From Burkholderia pyrrocinia (GTDB taxonomy: Bacteria; Pseudomonadota; Gammaproteobacteria; Burkholderiales; Burkholderiaceae), in NCBI RefSeq assembly GCF_001028665.1, contig NZ_CP011506.1, positions 49,485 through 113,484 on the forward strand: a stretch of DNA of 64,000 nucleotides, written 5' to 3'. The translations under genes and the position numbers were made by a program. The notes below the pieces were generated by a model. That model saw only the letters and a list, made by a program, of their open reading frames with translations, made no database searches and had not been told where the DNA came from. Below, in pieces: positions 23,743-33,310 of the stretch; the stretch's first letter is position 1, and each line of letters opens with the position of its first letter.

Positions 23743-25658
23743 CGGGAAAAAAACCAAACGGGCTCTTCCAGGATTTTTCCACCGGCTCGGAAATCTGGAC
23801 TCACCGTGTCGCTCTGGTGCTCGTCGCGGTCCGAAATATCCTGCTGCTCTCGTTGTTTCTCGGTCTGGCGGCCGGGTTCATCTACGCCGCATTCTTCGTC
23901 GACCGCGACATCTGGCGTCCAGCAGTCGCGAACGTTATCGCGCATCTTCGGTCGGTCGTGATGATGACGGCGGTACCGATGGAGTATGAAGTCAACGGCC
24001 AGACAGTGCGACTTCCCGTCGATCAAGTTGCCGCCCTGACGGACCCGGTGTGGGATGTGGCTTACTTCTTTTTGCGGCGATTCCTGATCATCGTCGGAAC
24101 CGTCACGGCGTGTACATGTGTCTCCATCGCTGCCTACTGGTACGAGTTCGGCCGCAGCACGATGGCCGACAAGGATTTGCGTGGCGCAACGCTCGTCAAC
24201 GGGAAGCAACTGGCGAAGATGATTCGGCAGGACGACATGGAGAGTCCGTATTCGATTGCGGGCGTGCCGATGCTGCGCAACGCGGAGACCCTGCATACCC
24301 TGGTGGTCGGCGCACAGGGTACCGGTAAGTCCCAGCAGTTCTTCGACCGGCTCAGGCAAGTCCGGGCCCGTGGGAAGCGCGCGATCGTCTACGATCCGTC
24401 GGGCGAGTTTGCCGAGGAATTTTTTCGGGAAGGCAAGGACGTCATGATGAATCCGTTCGACGACCGTTCGCCAAACTGGAACATCAAGTACGAGATCGAG
24501 GAGGAGTACCACTACGACAGCATGGCAACCGGCCTGATTCCCGACCCACGCGAGGCCGATCCATTTTGGTCATTGGCTGGGCGCGAAGTGTTTCGAGATG
24601 TCGCGCGTACGTTGAACAAAGAGGGCAATCTGACGAACCGCAATCTCTACAATTCGATTGCAATGAGCAACCTGGACGCGATCTACCAGTTGCTGCGCAA
24701 TACCGCCGGCGCGTCGTACGTCGATCCCAAGACCGAGCGCACGGGTATGTCGTTGAAGATGACCGTCCAGAACCAGCTTTCGTCCTTCAGGTTTCTCCGT
24801 GATGATGGGAAGCCTTTCTCCATCCGTCAGTGGATTTACAACGAGAGTGATTCGTGGATGTTCATCTCGACCCGTGAGGAAATGCTCGAGGCGATCAAGC
24901 CAATCATGTCTCTCTGGATCGACATCGCGATCAAAGCGGTGCTCAACCTCACACCGATCCATCGCGAGCGGCTGCACTTCTCGATCGACGAAGTCCCGAC
25001 CCTGCAGAAGCTCGATATCATGAAGCTCGCGGTGAGCAACACGCGGAAGTACGGCTTATGCATGATGCTCGGTGCGCAGGATATGCCGCAGTTCCTCGAC
25101 ATCTACGGGGAATACCTGGCGCGGACGATTATCAACGGGTGTCAAACCAAGCTGTTGTTGCGCGTAACCGACGCAGAAGCCGCTGAGATGTTCTCGAAAA
25201 TCATCGGGCAGACGGAAGTCGAGGAAAAGGATGAATCGCTGTCGTTTGGTGTGAACTCTCAGCGGGACGGATTCAGCATCGCGAAGCGTCGGCTCCTGCG
25301 CGACCTAGCGTTGCCTTCACAGATATTGCGACTTCCGGACATGACCGGCTATTTGGTCTATCCCGGCGAATACCCAATCGCTCGCGTGAAGTACGGGTTT
25401 GTCAAACCGCGGAAAAACGCGCCTGCTTTTATTAAGCGGCAAGCATTCTCCGAACTATTCGCGCCGGCGGCCGGCTTGCCGGCAACCGCTGCCGCTTCGG
25501 CATCCGTAGTCGTTGGCCCATCACCTGACTGGATCGCGCACCCGGAGATACTCGTCGCGGCGAGCGGCGGCGTCGATCCGGAAACTGGCGAAATCCTGCC
25601 ACCCCGCCCGGGCGCCTGGCGCTGGGGCGACGGCAATCAACGAGGAGACCATGTATGA
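23739..25658 (+). CDS. traD: Type IV coupling protein TraD/TrwB (VirD4 family)
   Basis: A 639-residue inner-membrane ATPase. Two N-terminal membrane segments lie near residues 28-50 and 108-130. Walker A is VVGAQGTGKSQQFF near residue 190, preceded by GVPMLRNAETLHTL, and Walker B is LHFSIDEVPTL near residue 412. The segment PLFVLGAQD-like MMLGAQDMPQFLDIYG follows, as in the TraD/TrwB branch. It links the relaxase-DNA complex to the secretion channel. It lacks the long acidic C-terminal tail of F TraD and is closer in length to TrwB. Genes on both sides overlap it by four bases. Confidence 0.93.
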   Translation: MTGKKPNGLFQDFSTGSEIWTHRVALVLVAVRNILLLSLFLGLAAGFIYAAFFVDRDIWRPAVANVIAHLRSVVMMTAVPMEYEVNGQTVRLPVDQVAALTDPVWDVAYFFLRRFLIIVGTVTACTCVSIAAYWYEFGRSTMADKDLRGATLVNGKQLAKMIRQDDMESPYSIAGVPMLRNAETLHTLVVGAQGTGKSQQFFDRLRQVRARGKRAIVYDPSGEFAEEFFREGKDVMMNPFDDRSPNWNIKYEIEEEYHYDSMATGLIPDPREADPFWSLAGREVFRDVARTLNKEGNLTNRNLYNSIAMSNLDAIYQLLRNTAGASYVDPKTERTGMSLKMTVQNQLSSFRFLRDDGKPFSIRQWIYNESDSWMFISTREEMLEAIKPIMSLWIDIAIKAVLNLTPIHRERLHFSIDEVPTLQKLDIMKLAVSNTRKYGLCMMLGAQDMPQFLDIYGEYLARTIINGCQTKLLLRVTDAEAAEMFSKIIGQTEVEEKDESLSFGVNSQRDGFSIAKRRLLRDLALPSQILRLPDMTGYLVYPGEYPIARVKYGFVKPRKNAPAFIKRQAFSELFAPAAGLPATAAASASVVVGPSPDWIAHPEILVAASGGVDPETGEILPPRPGAWRWGDGNQRGDHV

Positions 25659-26092
25659 AGGCCCTTTGTCGTGTTTTGTCCACCGCCCTTTTCCTTGCGG
25701 CGCCGACCGTGAGCGCATTCGCGCAGTCTACGCCTGGGTTACTTCCACCGGATCAGGCGTTCACAATGCGGATGGCCGACGCATCAGATGGGTACGTCAG
25801 CGTGATCTTTCATGTCGCACCTGGCTACCGGCTATATCGCGATCGTGTCACTGTCACAACGCCCACGCCAGGTCGGATGGTATACGCGGTCCTGAAACCG
25901 CCCGGCACCATGGTTTACGACGCGGCGTTGGGCAAATCGGTTGAGACGTACGACAGCGATTTCCGCGTCGACGTCTCGATGTCGCCGACGCGGCCGACGG
26001 ACTTGGTGGTGAGGATCCAGGGGTGTGCCGTCGAGGCGGGCGTCTGCTATCCGCCCGTGGAACGAAAATTCCACCTCTCTCCCCGCGGATGA
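25655..26092 (+). CDS. Secreted DsbD N-terminal-domain protein
   Basis: A 145-residue protein with a signal peptide (first ~24 residues, ending AFA). The mature part matches the periplasmic alpha domain of DsbD: PDQAFTMRM, then VAPGYRLYRDRV, and C-terminal GCAVEAGVCYPPV with the redox cysteines at about residues 124 and 131. In DsbD this domain hands electrons to DsbC and others. The transmembrane and gamma domains are absent, so electrons must come from elsewhere. The gene encodes a DsbC-like protein and TraF further on in the element, so a dedicated disulfide relay is plausible. It overlaps traD by four bases. Confidence 0.85.
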   Translation: MKALCRVLSTALFLAAPTVSAFAQSTPGLLPPDQAFTMRMADASDGYVSVIFHVAPGYRLYRDRVTVTTPTPGRMVYAVLKPPGTMVYDAALGKSVETYDSDFRVDVSMSPTRPTDLVVRIQGCAVEAGVCYPPVERKFHLSPRG

Positions 26093-26105
26093 AACTGGAG
26101 CGGTG

Positions 26106-26228
26106 ATGAGCCTTGGACTGCGGCCGACTCGGCAACTGCGTGGCCTGGACCGACGCGGTCAACCGTTCGTATTCGACGCGGATCAACGGCAGGCCGCGAA
26201 AGCCCATTCGAACTCCGACATCGAATAG
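26106..26228 (+). CDS. Small hypothetical protein
   Basis: A 40-residue frame (MSLGLRPTRQLRGLDRRGQP onward) preceded by CTGGAGCGG in the short space between the DsbD-like gene and the relaxase. The sequence is basic at the N-terminus. It may be a small gene or chance; no family recognised. Confidence 0.35.
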   Translation: MSLGLRPTRQLRGLDRRGQPFVFDADQRQAAKAHSNSDIE

Positions 26229-26256
26229 ACAATCAAATGCGAGCTCCCGATCAATC

Positions 26257-29076
26257 ATGTTGAGTTTGCACAACATCGCCAGCGCCGCCCAGACGCGAAA
26301 CTATTTCTCGAAGGACAACTATTACACCCAGGACGAGAACACCGAGCACTCGGCCTGGTTCGGTGCCGGCGCGGCTCGCCTCGGTCTAGCCGGGCAAGTT
26401 CAGCCGGCCGCGTTCCTCAACCTACTCGAGGGTCGAGTCGAGGATCAGCAGCTCGGCAAATGGGTAACCGACGAGGAGACGGGCGAACGTCGTCAGGACC
26501 ACCAGCCTGGCATTGACATCACCTTCTCCGCCCCAAAGAGCGTGTCGCTGATGGCCGAAGTCGCCGGCGACACCGCCGTCCGGGACGCGCACGAAGCTGC
26601 CGTTCGGTCCGCGCTGGCGTATCTGGAGGAGAACGTCATCCGCACGCGGTCGACCCAGAACGGTGTCACGTCGATCGAACATACCGGCAACATGGTCGCC
26701 GCGCTCTTCAAGCACAACACCAGTCGAGATCTCGACCCGCAGACCCACACGCATGCCGTCGTGATGAACGTGACGCTACGCCCAGACGGTAAGTGGCGGT
26801 CGATCGACAACCGGGAGATCTACCAGACTCAGAAGCTCGCGGGGGCCATCTACAACGCTGAACTCGCATCCGGCTTACAGCAGCTCGGGTATCGCCTGAC
26901 GAACCCGGATCGGCACGGCAACTTTGAAATCCAAGGGATCTCCCGCGAACAGATTGAACATTTCAGTCAGCGGCGCACCGCAATGAAGGAAAAACTCGGT
27001 AAGCGCCAGCTCGAACTGGACACTGCATCCGCGGCCGACAAAGAGCGCGCGGCGCTCGCCACGCGCGAGCGCAAGGTGGACGTTGACCACGAGCAACTGC
27101 TTGCCGACTGGCAAGCGCGTGCTCTGGAACAGGGGATAGACCTCGGGGTCTTGCGCGCGGCAGCCGGCGAGCGTAAGGCACAGGGCATCGACGCGCCGAC
27201 GAAGTTAACGGGCCGCCAGGCGCTGGCGTTCGCCGCGGCCCACCTGATCGAGCGCGAAGCCGTGGTCGACAAGTCTAATCTGGTCGAGACGGCGGTGGTC
27301 CACGGTACCGGCCGCGTGTCGCCGCAAGACGTCATGAAGGCTTTCCGGCAGCTCGAGAAGAATGGTGACCTGGTGCCGCTGCCGGATGAGAAGTACACCA
27401 CGCGCAAAATGCTCGAGAGCGAACGGTGGGCCCTCGACTTCGTCAAGCAGGAAAAAGGCAATGCGCCGGTCGTGCTCGAGGCGCCCAAAGTCCAGGAGCG
27501 TATAGCCGAAGCCGAGCGTTTGCAGCAGTTCTCGTACACGTTCGGTCAACGCGATGCGATCGTGCTTGCGTTGACGTCCAAGGACCGATTCGTAGCGATT
27601 CAGGGGCTAGCCGGTACGGGCAAGACGACGATGCTCCGCACGCTAAACGATATCGCGGCCGCCGAGGGATATGTCGTGCGGGGCATGGCGCCGACCGGAG
27701 CGGCCGCGAAAGTGATGGTGAAAGAGACTGGCATTGCCGCCGAGACGGTCGCGATGTTCCAGATCAAGGAACGGCAGCTGCAGAAGGACATCGAGTTTGC
27801 TCAACAGTATGCCCCGGACTTCAAGCGGAAGCCGGAAGTATGGGTTGTCGACGAATCATCGTTTCTTGCCCAACGACAGATGGCGCAACTGCATCGGCTC
27901 GCCGAGCACGCCGGTGCGAAGGTCGTCTACCTGGGGGACACGCTTCAGCTGCAGGGCGTGGAAGCCGGCAAGCCGTTCGAACTCGCTCAGAAAGATGGTA
28001 TCGCTACGGCGTATATGACCGACATCAACCGGCAAAAGACGGACGTGATGAAGGAAGCCGTGGACATCATCACCGGCCGAAATCAGTTGGACGCCGGCGC
28101 ACGACTGACCGATATTGAACTGAAGCGCAACGCACAGTCGTTTCAATATCTGTCGCAGCAAGGCAGGGTGCACCAGACGGATGAAGTCGTCACGTCGACC
28201 GTCGACAAGATCTTGGCCATGAGCCCCGAGGAGCGAGCGCGTAACATCACGATTACGCCGCTGAATCGCGATCGCGTTGCGATTAATGAAGGTGTGCGTG
28301 TGGGCCTGCAAGCGCGCGGCGAACTGTCAAAGAACGAATCCACACACGAGATCTTGGTGTCGAAGGGCTTTACCCGCGCACAGCTCAAGGAAGCGCAGTA
28401 CTACGAACGGGGCGATGTCGTCCGATTCAACCGCACCTACCAGCAGATCAATGCGGACAAGGGCGACTATACCCGCGTGATTGACGTCGATCACGAATCG
28501 GGCATCGTGACCCTTAGGAAACGAGACGGATCGACGCTCGCTTGGGAGCCGGCCAAGCACAATAAGGTTGAGGTCTACGACCCCGACCTCCGGCAGTTGG
28601 CCGTTGGTGACGTGATTCGCCTCACACGCAACGACGAAACGTTCAAGAACGGCGAGACAGCGCGCGTCGTCCAGCTCACCGGAGAACACGCCGTCCTACA
28701 GGTCGATGATCGCGGTGTGATTAGCCACCACTCCGTCAATCTCGAGACAAGCCAGCACTGGGATCATGCGTACGCATCGACCGTGCACGCGGCACAGGGC
28801 GCTTCCAGGAATACCACGATATTCGCGATCAACATGCCGGACAACGACGACAAGAAAGCGCAGGAGCGCGAATTTCAGGCACTTGCAAAGGTATTCGGTG
28901 ACCGGAGCTTTTACGTTGGCGTCACCCGAGCGTCTCACGACATTTCCATTGTCACCAACGACATAGACCTGGCGCAGCGCGCGATCACCGGGAAACTCGA
29001 CAAGACGACAGTCATCGAGGCAATGAATCAGGAGGTTCGCGAGCAGACAATCCAGCGCGAACAGCACGAAATTTGA
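26257..29076 (+). CDS. traI: MOBF conjugative relaxase-helicase (TraI/TrwC)
   Basis: The start MLSLHNIASAAQTRNYF fits the N-terminus of the family; the upstream extension does not. The 939-residue enzyme has a relaxase domain (residues ~1-300) with tyrosines at 16, 22 and 23, the conserved FGAGAARLGLAGQV block, and the metal-binding HUH region DPQTHTHAVVMN. A RecD-like helicase follows, with Walker A GLAGTGKTT near residue 450 and Walker B WVVDESSF near 528, then a UvrD-like end with YASTVHAAQGAS. It nicks oriT, stays attached to the 5' end and unwinds the strand. TrwC of R388 is of similar length (about 970), while F TraI is nearly twice as long. Confidence 0.95.
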   Translation: MLSLHNIASAAQTRNYFSKDNYYTQDENTEHSAWFGAGAARLGLAGQVQPAAFLNLLEGRVEDQQLGKWVTDEETGERRQDHQPGIDITFSAPKSVSLMAEVAGDTAVRDAHEAAVRSALAYLEENVIRTRSTQNGVTSIEHTGNMVAALFKHNTSRDLDPQTHTHAVVMNVTLRPDGKWRSIDNREIYQTQKLAGAIYNAELASGLQQLGYRLTNPDRHGNFEIQGISREQIEHFSQRRTAMKEKLGKRQLELDTASAADKERAALATRERKVDVDHEQLLADWQARALEQGIDLGVLRAAAGERKAQGIDAPTKLTGRQALAFAAAHLIEREAVVDKSNLVETAVVHGTGRVSPQDVMKAFRQLEKNGDLVPLPDEKYTTRKMLESERWALDFVKQEKGNAPVVLEAPKVQERIAEAERLQQFSYTFGQRDAIVLALTSKDRFVAIQGLAGTGKTTMLRTLNDIAAAEGYVVRGMAPTGAAAKVMVKETGIAAETVAMFQIKERQLQKDIEFAQQYAPDFKRKPEVWVVDESSFLAQRQMAQLHRLAEHAGAKVVYLGDTLQLQGVEAGKPFELAQKDGIATAYMTDINRQKTDVMKEAVDIITGRNQLDAGARLTDIELKRNAQSFQYLSQQGRVHQTDEVVTSTVDKILAMSPEERARNITITPLNRDRVAINEGVRVGLQARGELSKNESTHEILVSKGFTRAQLKEAQYYERGDVVRFNRTYQQINADKGDYTRVIDVDHESGIVTLRKRDGSTLAWEPAKHNKVEVYDPDLRQLAVGDVIRLTRNDETFKNGETARVVQLTGEHAVLQVDDRGVISHHSVNLETSQHWDHAYASTVHAAQGASRNTTIFAINMPDNDDKKAQEREFQALAKVFGDRSFYVGVTRASHDISIVTNDIDLAQRAITGKLDKTTVIEAMNQEVREQTIQREQHEI

Positions 29077-29088
29077 ACGGAGGAAATG

Positions 29089-29388
29089 ATGGGCGCCGAG
29101 AATCCGACACAGTTTCAAATTTGCGCGGGCGGGGTAATCCGCGTATTTGACGACACGATCGACATCGTTTGCCGGCTGGCTGATTGTCAGCTCGTTGTTG
29201 ATTGCAACGCGCTGTACTTCACATGTAGTCGGCAGATACTGATTGGCCCGCTCTCGCCGCACGACATCACGATCCTGAGGGAGGCCCAGTTGCCGGTGGT
29301 CGATCCATGGATATCGTCGGACTCCGCCCTGCGGCAATTGGTCTTCTATGGCGTCAGGCAGGCATGCCCTGCTTCGAGGCCCTCGTAA
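29089..29388 (+). CDS. Hypothetical protein
   Basis: Two ATG codons stand at 29086 and 29089; GGAGG at 29079-29083 is better spaced for the second. The 99-residue product contains five cysteines and alternating strands (FQICAGGVIRVFDDTIDIVC, then DCNALYFTC). No signal peptide. No family recognised. It follows traI by 12 bp and probably ends the mobilisation operon. Confidence 0.6.
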   Translation: MGAENPTQFQICAGGVIRVFDDTIDIVCRLADCQLVVDCNALYFTCSRQILIGPLSPHDITILREAQLPVVDPWISSDSALRQLVFYGVRQACPASRPS

Positions 29389-29553
29389 ATTTGACAGTGG
29401 CGGCAGAATTCCGCGCTGCGACAATTATTCCTTGAAGAAACACCTTGTAATATTTCTGGGGCGTGAGGCAAGTTGGCCGCCGAGCCTCACTCGCGTCGGT
29501 GGCCACGAGCGCGGCAGGCCTCTTACTAAACCAATCGATTCGACGACGCTGAT

Positions 29554-29937
29554 ATGCACCGCAGGAGCCTTGTCTATCCTTTGCTTGCTGTAGCAACGTT
29601 TGCCAGCGCCGGGCCGATTTTTCTGGTTGCAGATAACGGCGCCCGCACGCTCTTCCTTCAAACCGAGACGGTACGACAAGACTCCGTTGGACTGGTCGCT
29701 TTTACGATGCGAGCAGTGGCCAAGCACGGTTATCGTCCTACCGGAGCATCCGAGACAATCGCGATTGCGCTGACTGAATATCAGATGGACTGTTGGCGAA
29801 GTCGCGTCAGAGAAACCGGCACGCGATACGTCACGGATGAAGACAAGGATGCGGGCCGCGCGCCCGATACCACCCAATCATGGGCCGCAATTCCGCCGGG
29901 GAGTGAACTTGATGTTGTTCGCAAAAAAGTCTGCTGA
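29554..29937 (+). CDS. Secreted hypothetical protein
   Basis: A 127-residue protein with a signal peptide (LVYPLLAVATFASAG). The mature part has a strand-rich segment (TLFLQTETVRQDSVGLVAFT) and LTEYQMDCWRSRVRETGTRYV; related periplasmic proteins often have a conserved central cysteine. No function assigned. It overlaps the start of the membrane sensor gene by 26 bp. Confidence 0.58.
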   Translation: MHRRSLVYPLLAVATFASAGPIFLVADNGARTLFLQTETVRQDSVGLVAFTMRAVAKHGYRPTGASETIAIALTEYQMDCWRSRVRETGTRYVTDEDKDAGRAPDTTQSWAAIPPGSELDVVRKKVC

Positions 29938-32149
29938 GCGTGCCGACCTTCAAGTCCACCCGAAGGGAATTGAACGTGCGACGATCGCGATCTTCACAGT
30001 TTTTGTCGCGTTATGCCTGTTCGTCGTATTCATCGTCGACCAGGCCCTAAGCTCCGCGGAGCAGTTCACAAACCGCTCGGCGGAAGCGCGGGCAACGGCG
30101 ATCTCTCGATCGTATGCCAACTACCTCTCCGAACGGACGGCAGCCGCGGACGTCCTCGCGCGTACGGTTGCCTTCCAGTACCGGACCTACAAAGGGCAGG
30201 TCGACCTCACGCGGCTCGTGGCGGCCGGGCTGCTCGCACCGACGGACCAGACGCTCGTCACGCTCGTCAATGCCAACGGCATGGTGGTACAGGCCTGGCC
30301 GACATCGCCTGAAGCAACGGTGCATCTCGGCGATCGCGAACACTTCGTCGCCCAACAAAATTCACCGAAGGATGAGCTGTACGTCGGCGCGCCGGTGTTC
30401 GGGCGAGTGTCGAACACCTGGACACTGCAGTTCACCCGCAAGCTCTTCGATGCCGAAGGGCATTTCGACGGTGTCGTCGTCGTTTCGGAACCCCTCGATT
30501 TCCTCACCAAGAGCTTCGCGAACCCTGCGAACCTAGGAACGGACGGCGCGGTCCTCGCGTTTCGGAAAGACGGACGACTGCTCGTCCGCGCGTCGTCGGA
30601 CGGCACGCCCTCGACTGCTGGCGAAGCGCTGGACCGTTATGTAGCGTCAGACGGCTCGTCGAACTTTCTGTTCGATCCGATCGACCACCATCGCCGACTC
30701 TATGCCCGGCAGCCGGTGCCGGGATATCCAATAACTGCCGTTGTCGCGCTGTCGGTTCGTGACATCTATGCAGACCTCGAGCGCCAGAAGAATGCCTATT
30801 GGGGTTGGGCATTCCTGCTGATACTCGCGTTGACCGCCACAGCTTTTCTGGCGAAGTCGTATGTAAGAACGCTGCTGCAGCAACGTGCAATCACTGCGAG
30901 TATTGCCGATACGGATCAGTTGACCGGCCTCGGAAACCGGCGCGCACTCGATACCTATACGACCGACCGCTTCAAGCGCGATGAGCGTCCTTCGGTTGCT
31001 CTGGTCCTATTCGAAATCGCCGAGTTCTCGGCGATCAATGAGCGATATGGCGACGACGTGGGCGACAGCTTCGTGCGAATGGTTGCAAACCGCCTCATGC
31101 AGCTGACGTCGTCTGCCGATCTCGTTGTGCGCGTCAAATCCGATCAGTTCGGGGTGGTCCTATCGGGAAACGAGCCGGCAACGCGCGCGCTGGACTTTGT
31201 ACGAACGCTCTTCGATTCCTATCGCTTTCCGGTCCATTTTCGCGGCTATAGCCAAGACGTCACGTTGAGCGTAGGCATCGGCACGTCCGAATACGATGAC
31301 ACGCCCGGCGCGCTACGGAGTCAGGCCAGCTATGCGTTGGACCTCGCAAAGAGAGCCACCGCTCAAACGCACCGAAATGAATATCGCATCTACGATCACG
31401 CGATGTTTCGACAGTTTGGCGAGGAGCGAAGAGTTGATGAGGAGGTCCAAGAGGCAGTGTTGCATGGCGGCATAGAGTCCGCATGTGCGCCGGTACTGAA
31501 TTCGCGCGCGAACACGATCGGTGGACTCTGGGCGACCCCTCTATTACGGCGGGCAACAGCCGGCACGCTGACCGCAAGTACATTCATGGATGCTGTCGAG
31601 CGCACCCGCTTGTCGAATTCGGTATGGGCTTTGACGATTGCACACGCGTCGCAAACCGTCTCGCGGCTTGGAGACGACATGACGCTGTGGGCGTCCGTCT
31701 CCACGTCGTTTGTGCGCGATATCGATCCCGATCGCTATCTTGTGTCGCGTGAGTTTGCACCGGCGCGCCTCCGACTCGCTGTTACTGACCTCCTCGATCG
31801 GCAACCCGACGACATCACGACAGCAAGGATCGCTGCTATACGGGAGCGTGGCGCCCAGGTGTTTGCTGTCGTCGACCTTGACCGTACTACGCCGTATTCA
31901 CTCTTCGCCACGCTACCGGTCGATGGACTTGTATTTGATGGAGGATGGGTCGGCGCGGTGCCCGCTTCTTTGGTCGCAGCGCCGGTGCTCAATGGTCTCA
32001 TCGAAGCCGCGATTGCATTGGGCCTGCAAACCGTCGTTCTAGGCGTGACGACACCGGAGCAGCTGGCTTGGCTTCGCGCCCGATCCGTTCAAACAGTATG
32101 CGGGCCCTATGTCGACGAGACGTGGCCGTTCGCACTGCACCAGGACTAA
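29912..32149 (+). CDS. Membrane sensor with degenerate GGDEF and EAL domains
   Basis: A 745-residue protein. A membrane helix (IAIFTVFVALCLFVVFIVD, ~22-40) is followed by a periplasmic dCache-like sensor domain of about 250 residues and a second helix near 300-320. Then comes a GGDEF domain (DTDQLTGLGNRR near 332), in which the catalytic loop reads RVKSDQF where active enzymes have R-GGDEF. The C-terminal region (~510-740) is EAL-like, but the expected E-A-L signature is replaced by GLWATPLLRR. Both domains therefore look catalytically inactive; binding of a nucleotide or signalling to a partner is inferred. ATG at 29912 lies inside the previous gene. Twelve bases after it begins a LuxR-type gene. 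Confidence 0.85.
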   Translation: MLFAKKSAERADLQVHPKGIERATIAIFTVFVALCLFVVFIVDQALSSAEQFTNRSAEARATAISRSYANYLSERTAAADVLARTVAFQYRTYKGQVDLTRLVAAGLLAPTDQTLVTLVNANGMVVQAWPTSPEATVHLGDREHFVAQQNSPKDELYVGAPVFGRVSNTWTLQFTRKLFDAEGHFDGVVVVSEPLDFLTKSFANPANLGTDGAVLAFRKDGRLLVRASSDGTPSTAGEALDRYVASDGSSNFLFDPIDHHRRLYARQPVPGYPITAVVALSVRDIYADLERQKNAYWGWAFLLILALTATAFLAKSYVRTLLQQRAITASIADTDQLTGLGNRRALDTYTTDRFKRDERPSVALVLFEIAEFSAINERYGDDVGDSFVRMVANRLMQLTSSADLVVRVKSDQFGVVLSGNEPATRALDFVRTLFDSYRFPVHFRGYSQDVTLSVGIGTSEYDDTPGALRSQASYALDLAKRATAQTHRNEYRIYDHAMFRQFGEERRVDEEVQEAVLHGGIESACAPVLNSRANTIGGLWATPLLRRATAGTLTASTFMDAVERTRLSNSVWALTIAHASQTVSRLGDDMTLWASVSTSFVRDIDPDRYLVSREFAPARLRLAVTDLLDRQPDDITTARIAAIRERGAQVFAVVDLDRTTPYSLFATLPVDGLVFDGGWVGAVPASLVAAPVLNGLIEAAIALGLQTVVLGVTTPEQLAWLRARSVQTVCGPYVDETWPFALHQD

Positions 32150-32160
32150 GGTGACGCGCG

Positions 32161-33189
32161 ATGGGCGGCATCTGGAATGGTGACACGTTACCGAACGACA
32201 CACTGCGCAACGTCGCGGTACCAGTGTCGGACGGGCGACTCGTTTTGAGCGTCCGAGGTAGCGCGGACAGCGGATACCTGTTGGAGCGCCGACGCTGGCA
32301 CATCGACGGCCACCTCGCGATCCAGCGAATGTCCCTCGAAAACCCATCTTCGCTGACAGCGTTCGCCGAATGGGAGACGGCATTTCTCTTCCCAGAACAA
32401 CACTATGGCCCGCTTCGAGAGCTAGTACCCAGGGGCTCCCATCGGCCAAAGGCCGGCAAGAGCCTCATGCACCGGACTGATCTGCCCGACGAGGAACTGG
32501 TTCGGATGCTCTCGAATGCGGCCGAACAGGCAGGGTTAGCTGACTGTGTCTTCCATGCGTTCCTACTCGACGGTACCGAACGCAATGTCGTTCTTCATGA
32601 CACGCTGATTGCCGGGATTGGCCCCGATTCGGCACTATGGTCGCAACACTATTCGAACAAGGCTCTTTATCGAAGCGACCCCGTGTTCCTGCAGGCGCGT
32701 CACCATAATTATCAGCCTGTCGGTGCTTCTGATCTCCTTCACGGACCAGGCAGCCCACTCGCGGACGTACGCAGCTATCCGGCGTTTCAGAGCAGCGTCT
32801 TTTTTCCTGCCCGGCACGAGGCAGCGCTCGGCATACTGCATGTCGGCCGCGCGCTGCCGGCCCCGGCCGGAGAAACGGCATTTCTGGATGCGCGGTCGCG
32901 AAGCGACTGGACTGCACTCGCACACGACATCCTGCGTTACTATCTCGCCAACCGTCGAGCCGAGGCAGTCAGTCAGCTGGCGCTCACCCAGCTCGAGCAC
33001 CAAGTTCTCGCTTTGCTCGTGGCCGGTGTCAAGGCGGACGAGATTCAAACGCGGCTGGCGATTTCGCATTCAACATTGCGCGATGCGCGGCAGTCGATCA
33101 ATCAGAAAATGGGGACGCATGACATTCGCGTCAGCGTGAACGAGGCGAGGAGTTACGGTCTCGTCGTACCTTCATATTTCTCGCGGTAA
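32161..33189 (+). CDS. LuxR-family transcriptional regulator with N-terminal extension
   Basis: A 342-residue protein. The C-terminal ~60 residues (LTQLEHQVLALLVAGVKADE, then AISHSTLRDARQSINQKMG) form a LuxR/GerE helix-turn-helix. Upstream, ~130-250 resembles an autoinducer-binding domain (SQHYSNKALYRSDPVFLQAR matches the W-x-x-x-Y/DPV region). About 110 extra residues precede it, longer than typical LuxR proteins (~240). No autoinducer synthase gene is in the window, so it may be a solo receptor that responds to signals of others, or be controlled by the adjacent sensor. The promoter region of the TRAP-type gene follows. Confidence 0.82.
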   Translation: MGGIWNGDTLPNDTLRNVAVPVSDGRLVLSVRGSADSGYLLERRRWHIDGHLAIQRMSLENPSSLTAFAEWETAFLFPEQHYGPLRELVPRGSHRPKAGKSLMHRTDLPDEELVRMLSNAAEQAGLADCVFHAFLLDGTERNVVLHDTLIAGIGPDSALWSQHYSNKALYRSDPVFLQARHHNYQPVGASDLLHGPGSPLADVRSYPAFQSSVFFPARHEAALGILHVGRALPAPAGETAFLDARSRSDWTALAHDILRYYLANRRAEAVSQLALTQLEHQVLALLVAGVKADEIQTRLAISHSTLRDARQSINQKMGTHDIRVSVNEARSYGLVVPSYFSR

Positions 33190-33310
33190 TATCAGACAAG
33201 ATTTTCATTCGCCACTTATCTATGGCAAATGTGGCTTGCCGCACAGTAACCTCTCGGTAAATCGGTAGTCCGCGCGAATTATCGCTACGGACCTAACAGC
33301 GAATACCGCG

